DNA from: Flavobacterium fluvii
Lineage (GTDB): Bacteria > Bacteroidota > Bacteroidia > Flavobacteriales > Flavobacteriaceae
Direction of reading: 5' to 3'
Assembly (NCBI RefSeq): GCF_900129545.1
Contig: NZ_FQWB01000003.1
Coordinates: 248,001-312,000 of the forward strand
DNA: 64,000 nucleotides
Positions 58,755 to 64,000 of the stretch are shown here, piece after piece; within the stretch, counting starts at the first letter, position 1, and each line of letters opens with the position of its first letter. The translations under genes were made by a program, and so were the position numbers. The notes under the pieces are model-generated. The model was given only the letters and a program-made list of their open reading frames with translations, did not search any database and had not been told where the DNA came from.

Positions 58755-60119
58755 TTAAAACTCTTCGACAACCTTTTTTCCTTCGAGCCAAGCTGACATA
58801 TTCAATACGAGGTAATTCCAGTTTTGGAATCCTTTGTTGAGTAGTGGTTCTCCAGTTTCGGGATCGTAATATTCGTGCAAGGCGCCATTTTTTTCAAAAT
58901 CTTTGCCAAATAATCGAACTGTTTTTGATGCCAATTCTTTTGCTTCTGCGGTGTAGCCATATTTTGCCAGACCTTTGAATACCATGTAATTGGATATTCC
59001 CCAAATTGGACCTCTCCAGTTGGATGGATTGGCACTCGCCCGAAGACTGTACATTTTTTCCATTTTGGAAAGTGTTCGAACTCCCGAGGCCGAATTAAAG
59101 GTTTTTGGATTCGAATAATGCTCTTTCACGATTCGTTCGGCTTGTTCGGGTGTTGCAATTCCTGCCCATAAAGCCAAGAAGCTGGACCAACTTTCAATGC
59201 GTTGAATCAGGCAGTCGTAATCACGCGGATAGCCGCTATGAATGACAAAAGACTTACCCAAAGTGTTGTCGGTGTGGTTGTCCACGGGACGCAAGTTCAA
59301 GTCGACACTGTAGAAAAAACCGTCGCGTTCGTCCCAACAATTTTTTTGGATGGCAGCTTTTAATTCTTTGGCATCATTGGCAAATTCTTCTCCAATGGCA
59401 GATTGGTTCAATTGGCCGGACAAATAAACCATTGCCAAGAGTTCTTTGTACATCAGGCAATTCAAGTAAATGGAAGCGGAGCTTTTTTCGGGTCTAAAAA
59501 AAGTGGCTGGATCATTGTCCACTCCAATGGCCACGTCGTTTTGCCAGTAATACAAACCCGTGGCTTTATTTCTGTGGTGTGATTTGTAGTTGTTTACAAA
59601 AGCCTGAAGATGGAAGAACTTTTCCCGGATCCATTCTGCATTGCCGCCGTTTGTCTGGGTGATAAATGCGGCATGTTGAGCCAAAACCGGTTTGTGCATG
59701 TTGACGTTATAGATATTTTCTGGGCGAATGTCTCGAGGCTTGGAGTCTTCCCATATCACGATGGGCAAATAGCCGTCCCAATCGCCGTAATGCAAAAAAT
59801 TAAGGACACAACCTTGTTCGTATTGAATGGCTTCTTTTTTGTCTTTTTCAGAGCCAATGTCGGTCAAAATTTGTCTGAGGGCAATGTTGCTCAACCAGGA
59901 ATCCCAGTCCCATAAAACATTGTCGTATTGGTTGCTTCCCGGGGTAAGAAAAGGATAGGTCAACGAACCACCGCCTTTGCGATACATTTTTTTGTAATCT
60001 TTATAAATATTGGTTTTGATGGTAGAAATGTAATGTGAAAGAGAATCTGATTTTTGACTATAAAGGGCAGAACTACAGAATGTAACGAGCAAGAGCAGAA
60101 TTTGTATTTTCTTTTTCAT
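58755..60119 (-). CDS. exported GH63/GH37-like glycoside hydrolase
   Basis: The 454-residue protein has a signal peptide (IQILLLLVTFCSSALYSQ) and an (alpha/alpha)6 barrel of the trehalase/GH63 type. Landmarks are NVLWDWDSWLSN, WQNDVAIGVDNDP (candidate acid Asp), NPSNWRGPIWGISNYMVF and ALHEYYDPETG (candidate base Glu). Substrates in this group include mannosylglycerate, glucosylglycerate and alpha-glucans. It is divergent from a LacI-type regulator, an aldolase and an MFS transporter, so it probably frees a sugar or sugar acid in the periplasm for that locus. Confidence 0.8.
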   Translation of the reverse strand: MKKKIQILLLLVTFCSSALYSQKSDSLSHYISTIKTNIYKDYKKMYRKGGGSLTYPFLTPGSNQYDNVLWDWDSWLSNIALRQILTDIGSEKDKKEAIQYEQGCVLNFLHYGDWDGYLPIVIWEDSKPRDIRPENIYNVNMHKPVLAQHAAFITQTNGGNAEWIREKFFHLQAFVNNYKSHHRNKATGLYYWQNDVAIGVDNDPATFFRPEKSSASIYLNCLMYKELLAMVYLSGQLNQSAIGEEFANDAKELKAAIQKNCWDERDGFFYSVDLNLRPVDNHTDNTLGKSFVIHSGYPRDYDCLIQRIESWSSFLALWAGIATPEQAERIVKEHYSNPKTFNSASGVRTLSKMEKMYSLRASANPSNWRGPIWGISNYMVFKGLAKYGYTAEAKELASKTVRLFGKDFEKNGALHEYYDPETGEPLLNKGFQNWNYLVLNMSAWLEGKKVVEEF

Positions 60120-60256
60120 GTTTTTTTGGGGCTAAAAAAAATCAAAACAATGTTTTTTTGGTTAAATAAAAAGTAAATATATAATTTTAACTATAATTAT
60201 GTACTTTTAAATGTAAATGAAACACGTTAAATATTAGGTGGTGTCTAATTATTTGT

Positions 60257-60264
60257 TACTTTTG
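60257..60264 (+). promoter_or_regulatory. -7 element of lacI-type gene
   Basis: TACTTTTG matches TAnnTTTG, 19 bases before the start codon, and is overlapped by the palindrome at 60260-60283. Confidence 0.6.
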
Positions 60265-60283
60265 CTTAAACGTTAAAGCAAAA
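60260..60283. promoter_or_regulatory. palindromic LacI-family operator (autoregulation)
   Basis: TTTTGCTTAAACGTTAAAGC plus AAAA is a 24-bp palindrome with one mismatched pair and the central CG step typical of LacI-family sites. It covers half of the -7 element and ends on the first base of the regulator's start codon. Confidence 0.72.
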
Positions 60284-61305
60284 TGGCTCGTAAAACTTCA
60301 TTAAAGGATATTGCAAACAAGGTAGGAGTTTCTACTAGTCTAGTTTCATACGTTCTAAACAACAAAGATAAAGAAAACAGGGTAGGTAAAGAAACGGCAG
60401 ATAAAATTAGAAAAGCAGCCAAAGAGCTTAATTATTTTCCGAATTTGAATGCCAGAAGTTTAAAAACCAATATCTCCCATACCATTGGTCTTATTGTGGC
60501 CGATATTTCAAATCCTTTTTTTTCCAGTTTGGCTCGAACGATAGAGGATGAGGCTTATGCCCGTAATTATACCGTGATATTTGGTTCTTCCGATGAAAAT
60601 AATGACAAATTCATAAAAGTATTGGATTTTCTGAGCACTCGTCAAGTAGATGGGTTTATTGTGGCATCTCCAGAAGAATCCCGTGAAACGGTTTTGGGCC
60701 TAAAAGAATCCAATGTTCCATTGGTGCTGATTGACCGTTATTTTTCGGATATTGTCGTGAATACGGTTATGGTGGACAACTTTAAAGCTTCATTTGAAGC
60801 GACAAATCATTTGTTGAACAAAGGACACAAAAGAATTGGTGCCATCGTGTATGAATCTACACTTTTGCATTATCAGGATAGGTGCAATGGTTATCTGGAA
60901 GCCATGAAGCAAGCCGGGATTGTTGATGGAACACAGTTCTTGGCAAAAGTCAATCATCAATCATTGCAGACTGAAATTCAAGAAGCCGTACAAAAGCTGA
61001 TTTTCGAAGACAAAGTAACTGCCATCTATTTTTCAACCAATACCATTGCAACGGAAGGTTTAAAACAAATTAAAAATGTTGGAAAGAAAATCCAGGAGGA
61101 AATTGACGTGGTTGCCTTTGACGAAAATTTGATTTTCCAGTTTTTGGATGTCCATGTACCTTTTGTGAGCCAGCCCATAAAGAAAATGGGGCAGGAAGCT
61201 GTTCGAATCCTGATAGACCAGATTGAGAATAAAGATCAGGGAATCATAAACGTCCTCTTGAAGGCTACGCTTGAAACAAAAGAAAAACTACAAAAAGTAA
61301 ATTAA
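60283..61305 (+). CDS. LacI family transcriptional regulator
   Basis: The 340-residue protein has the N-terminal LacI HTH with hinge (TSLKDIANKVGVSTSLVSYV, then LNARSLKTNISHTIGLI) and a periplasmic-binding-protein-like effector domain (residues 60-340, DISNPFFSSLARTIEDEA). It binds a palindrome overlapping its own start and probably controls the downstream aldolase, the MFS gene and perhaps the divergent glycosidase. The effector is likely a sugar or sugar acid; it cannot be named from sequence. Confidence 0.93.
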   Translation: MARKTSLKDIANKVGVSTSLVSYVLNNKDKENRVGKETADKIRKAAKELNYFPNLNARSLKTNISHTIGLIVADISNPFFSSLARTIEDEAYARNYTVIFGSSDENNDKFIKVLDFLSTRQVDGFIVASPEESRETVLGLKESNVPLVLIDRYFSDIVVNTVMVDNFKASFEATNHLLNKGHKRIGAIVYESTLLHYQDRCNGYLEAMKQAGIVDGTQFLAKVNHQSLQTEIQEAVQKLIFEDKVTAIYFSTNTIATEGLKQIKNVGKKIQEEIDVVAFDENLIFQFLDVHVPFVSQPIKKMGQEAVRILIDQIENKDQGIINVLLKATLETKEKLQKVN

Positions 61306-61326
61306 AATATATAAAAATTTAGCATA

Positions 61327-62259
61327 ATGGCAACGCAAACAAATAAACCGGCTTTTAGTGGAATTATTCCTCCAATGGTAACACCTTTATTGTCAGACAA
61401 CCTTAGCTTGGACGTCGAAGGAGTTAAACATCTCGTAGAGCATTTGGTTTCGGGAGGAGTTCACGGAATATTTATTTTGGGAACCACGGGAGAATCAACC
61501 AGTTTAAGTTACAAAACAAGAGAACAACTCATCGTGGAAAGCTGTAAAGCGGTAAACGGAAGAGTTCCTGTTTTTGTGGGAATCACGGATACTTCAATCG
61601 AAGAAAGTGTTCATCAGGCTTTAGTGGCCCATAATGCAGGAGCTGCGGCCGTTGTGGCTGCACCTCCTTATTATTATGGTTTGGGACAAGAGGAATTATA
61701 CAAGTACTATTGGAGTTTGGCAGACCAAGTGAACTTGCCGCTTTTCTTGTACAATATGCCGTCACATACCAAAATAAACATCGACGTAAAAACCGTGGTT
61801 CGTTTGTCTGAACATCAAAATATTATTGGGTTGAAAGACAGTTCAGCCAATGCGGTTTACTTCCAATCGCTTTGTTATTTATTGAAAACCAATTTCAGCC
61901 TTTTGGTTGGACCGGAAGAAATCACTGCCGAAACCGTAATGATGGGCGGAAATGGTGGTGTCAACGGTGGTGCCAATCTTTTTCCTAAACTATACGTGGC
62001 ACTTTATGATGCTGCAATGGCCAAAGATTTTGCCAGAATTGAAGAGTTGCAAGACTTGGTAATGGAAATCAGTACCAGAATTTACACAGTTGGATCTTAT
62101 GGTTCCAGCTATTTGAAAGGATTGAAAGGGGCGCTGTCGGCATTGGGAATTGTCAACGGAAATATTGCTCCTCCTTTTACCACTTTCGACGAAAAAGAAA
62201 TGACCAAAGTAATTGCCAATATCAAGGATATCGAAATAAAAGTGGCCAAGGTTTTGTAG
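61327..62259 (+). CDS. dihydrodipicolinate synthase/N-acetylneuraminate lyase family aldolase
   Basis: The 310-residue protein is a TIM-barrel class I aldolase: GTTGESTSLSY (substrate loop), catalytic Tyr in FLYNMPSHT and Schiff-base Lys in IIGLKDSSA. In this family the members include DapA, sialic acid lyase and sugar-acid (KDG-type) aldolases. The setting, 21 bases after a LacI regulator and near an MFS transporter and a glycosidase, favours a sugar-acid or keto-acid aldolase over lysine synthesis. It cannot be settled by sequence alone. Confidence 0.88.
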   Translation: MATQTNKPAFSGIIPPMVTPLLSDNLSLDVEGVKHLVEHLVSGGVHGIFILGTTGESTSLSYKTREQLIVESCKAVNGRVPVFVGITDTSIEESVHQALVAHNAGAAAVVAAPPYYYGLGQEELYKYYWSLADQVNLPLFLYNMPSHTKINIDVKTVVRLSEHQNIIGLKDSSANAVYFQSLCYLLKTNFSLLVGPEEITAETVMMGGNGGVNGGANLFPKLYVALYDAAMAKDFARIEELQDLVMEISTRIYTVGSYGSSYLKGLKGALSALGIVNGNIAPPFTTFDEKEMTKVIANIKDIEIKVAKVL

Positions 62260-62287
62260 AAAAACTAGAAAGTCCAAAGAGTTCATA

Positions 62288-62325
62288 AAAAAATGAGCCC
62301 GATTTATATCGAGCTCATTTTTTTT
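62288..62325. terminator. terminator between aldolase and MFS genes
   Basis: ATGAGCCCGATTTATATCGAGCTCATTTTTTTT folds as ATGAGC/GCTCAT with inner CGAT/ATCG; A and T runs serve both converging genes. Confidence 0.8.
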
Positions 62326-62426
62326 GCATTAAAACGAATTCAAAAATCCGTTTTTATCCGTGTTTTCGCAAAGCGAATTCGTTTTATCCGTATCCTAAAT
62401 GGATTGCTTTATGCAGATAGAATAAT

Positions 62427-63677
62427 CTATTCCGTCATATTGATTGTTTTGGGGCGCAAGGTCGTCAATTGCAAAACGATGGCAATCACCACCACGATAA
62501 TCAACAAAACAAATACACGTCCCATTCCTCCATTGTCGGCAGCTTTTCCCAAGTATTCCGTAATAACCGCTCCAGCAGAAATTCCGACAAAGTTCATGAT
62601 GCCATAGCCTGTGGCGCGATAACGTGGTGACACGAACTGGCAAAGAATAGGCATATTGTTGGTGTCAAAAATTCCAAATCCAAGACCAAAGAGCATTCCT
62701 CCAACTATGATGGCTTCGATACTGCTGCCATTGCCCAATAAAAATAAGGCAGGAATCGTGAGACTCAAACCGGCTACACTGGTGTAGATTCTTCCTTTAA
62801 GATTCCGCATGACCCATTTATCGGAAACAACCCCACCGATTAAAACCCCGACAAACGATGACATTGCGATGGTAACCGTGGCGATGGGTCCGGCCAGTGC
62901 CATATCCAGATGCAGTTTTTCCGAGAACAAGGTAGGTAGCCAGTTTTTTGCCGCCCAACCCGGCAAACTTGGAGCCGAGAAATAAAAGAGCAAAACCCAA
63001 AAAGAAATGTTTCCGAACAAGATGCCCAATCCCTTGAACATTTGCCTGAATTCCGTTCTCATCGATAATTTTTGGGAAGTGTCAAGAGTGTATGCTTTCT
63101 TTTCTTTTATGAAAAAAATCAGGATAATACTGTAAATCACTCCAATCAGGCCAACGGAGTGGAAGGTGAAATGCCAAGAAAATTGTTGTGAAACAGTTGC
63201 TCCAAATCCGCCCAAGGCTTGACCCAGGTAGATTCCGGTGGTGTGAATTCCTATGGCAAACGATCGGGTGTTCCCTTGGTGATAATCGGCGATTAAGGAC
63301 AGGGCGGCAGGGATATAGAACGCCTCGCTAACTCCCATAATGGCGCGCAATACATAAATTTGATTGAAAGTGGTGGCATAACCCATCGCCATCGTGACGC
63401 CAGACCAAACAAAGAGACTGCAAATAATCATGTTTTTTCGGTTCATCCTGTCGGCAATGATTCCGGAAATGGGACTCATCAAGGCGTAAATCCAAAGGAA
63501 AATGGCCATTAGCATTCCGAAGTTTTCGGCCTTGGCCAATTCTGGAATATCAATCATCATGGACGGTTTCATGGTAGAAAGCATCTGGCGATCCAGATAA
63601 TTCAACAAGGCTACAAACCATAATAAACCAACAACTATCCACGGATAGGATTTCTTTTCACTCAATTTTGCAATCAT
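62427..63677 (-). CDS. MFS transporter (anion:cation symporter-like)
   Basis: The 416-residue protein has 12 predicted membrane segments, the MFS motif IADRMNRKNMII between helices 2 and 3 and NYLDRQMLSTMKPSM in helix 1. The latter resembles the hexuronate/galactonate (ACS, ExuT-type) branch. It likely brings the monomer sugar acid into the cell for the aldolase encoded on the opposite strand. The gene converges with the aldolase gene. Confidence 0.88.
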   Translation of the reverse strand: MIAKLSEKKSYPWIVVGLLWFVALLNYLDRQMLSTMKPSMMIDIPELAKAENFGMLMAIFLWIYALMSPISGIIADRMNRKNMIICSLFVWSGVTMAMGYATTFNQIYVLRAIMGVSEAFYIPAALSLIADYHQGNTRSFAIGIHTTGIYLGQALGGFGATVSQQFSWHFTFHSVGLIGVIYSIILIFFIKEKKAYTLDTSQKLSMRTEFRQMFKGLGILFGNISFWVLLFYFSAPSLPGWAAKNWLPTLFSEKLHLDMALAGPIATVTIAMSSFVGVLIGGVVSDKWVMRNLKGRIYTSVAGLSLTIPALFLLGNGSSIEAIIVGGMLFGLGFGIFDTNNMPILCQFVSPRYRATGYGIMNFVGISAGAVITEYLGKAADNGGMGRVFVLLIIVVVIAIVLQLTTLRPKTINMTE

Positions 63678-63788
63678 AAAATATTTACTATTAAAAAGTC
63701 CTAATATACAAATTCAAATGAAACGGAATACTGACTATTATCATATTTTATGGTGTAAATATTAACGTAGTTATGCGTTTGTCAGCAA

Positions 63789-64000
63789 TCAATGCGACAT
63801 CGATTTTAGCCCGATTATGGAACCAATAAGTGTGGTAATGAAGAAAATGCGCCAGAAGGTAGCCGGCTCTTTGAAAACAAAAATTCCCACCAAGACGGTG
63901 CCAACGGCTCCAATGCCTGTCCATACGGCATAAGCGGTTCCTATGGGCAAAGTTTGTGTGGCTTTGACCAACAAAACCATGCTGATTGTCAATGAAATTA
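63789..64000 (-). CDS. small multidrug resistance (SMR) family transporter, partial
   Basis: The frame is open from the window's end to a stop at 63789 and covers the last 70 residues: [20 protein letters not shown], then [16 protein letters not shown] and [13 protein letters not shown]. This is the C-terminal half of an SMR protein (SugE/EmrE type), with the conserved YAVWTGIGA helix. The start and the essential first-helix Glu lie outside the window. Guanidinium (SugE/Gdx) export or drug export are both possible. Confidence 0.85.
   Translation of the reverse strand, partial: ISLTISMVLLVKATQTLPIGTAYAVWTGIGAVGTVLVGIFVFKEPATFWRIFFITTLIGSIIGLKSMSH

Noticed and set aside
61327..62259. Lysine biosynthesis dapA
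   Set aside because: Key family residues are shared by all members, and the LacI/MFS/glycosidase context favours sugar-acid breakdown.

Overview
The window looks like chromosomal DNA of a flavobacterium (phylum Bacteroidota, most likely Flavobacterium or a close relative). The signs are low GC, A-rich leaders instead of strong Shine-Dalgarno sites, several TAnnTTTG -7 promoter elements, a SusC/SusD pair, GIN-domain proteins, and the neighbourhoods udk-ftsB-mutA and rpmH-carB. I see no phage, insertion sequence, rRNA or CRISPR array. There is one tRNA (Pro, anticodon UGG).

Layout. 1-1812: mutA (cut by the window edge), a divIC/ftsB-like gene and udk, all on the minus strand. 1966-22610: a sulfur region. 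It holds an Rrf2 regulator, metX and metY (minus strand), a SusC/SusD-DoxX-DoxX-FAD oxidoreductase operon, a TIGR01777 protein, a YeiH-type exporter with serine acetyltransferase and cysteine synthase, and a family 2A encapsulin shell gene overlapping its cysteine desulfurase cargo gene. 22871-35804: a WG-repeat protein, OsmC, DUF3999/DUF2339, a PliI-like lipoprotein, tRNA-Pro, trxB, a PadR/PspC/GIN envelope operon and a DUF4442 protein. 36124-46584: grpE-dnaJ, an ABC exporter of the NatAB type, a sigma-54 activator without a DNA-binding domain, a one-domain helicase-like protein, a ParE-type toxin-antitoxin pair, a HAD phosphatase, a hydrolase and an ABC-F ATPase. 46649-53146: a low-complexity secreted protein, small genes, rpmH and carB. 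53398-55143: an AT-rich accessory pair made of a histidine-kinase-like protein and a membrane-anchored receiver. 55415-64000: hydrolases, lipoproteins, a GH63-like glycosidase, a LacI/aldolase/MFS carbohydrate locus and a partial SMR transporter.

How the sulfur region seems to work. Four copies of a 19-bp pseudo-palindrome (TTCTA-N9-TAGAA type) lie in front of four sulfur units: metY (5138-5156), the SusCD operon (5330-5348), YeiH-cysE-cysK (16240-16258) and the encapsulin pair (19570-19588). The Rrf2 protein with four clustered cysteines is the obvious candidate regulator. metY also has a ribosome-mediated attenuator: a 17-codon Met/Cys-rich leader peptide, then a competitor element, then a terminator. 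The SusC transcript carries two more tiny ORFs rich in Cys and Met codons. Together they suggest a sulfur-limitation regulon linking outer-membrane uptake, cysteine and methionine synthesis, and sulfur handling in a protein nanocompartment. The regulon and the attenuation logic are inferred from sequence; the encapsulin and enzyme families are recognised from protein features.

The second candidate for something new is the kinase/receiver pair at 53398-55143, where the receiver domain, not the kinase, carries the membrane anchor.
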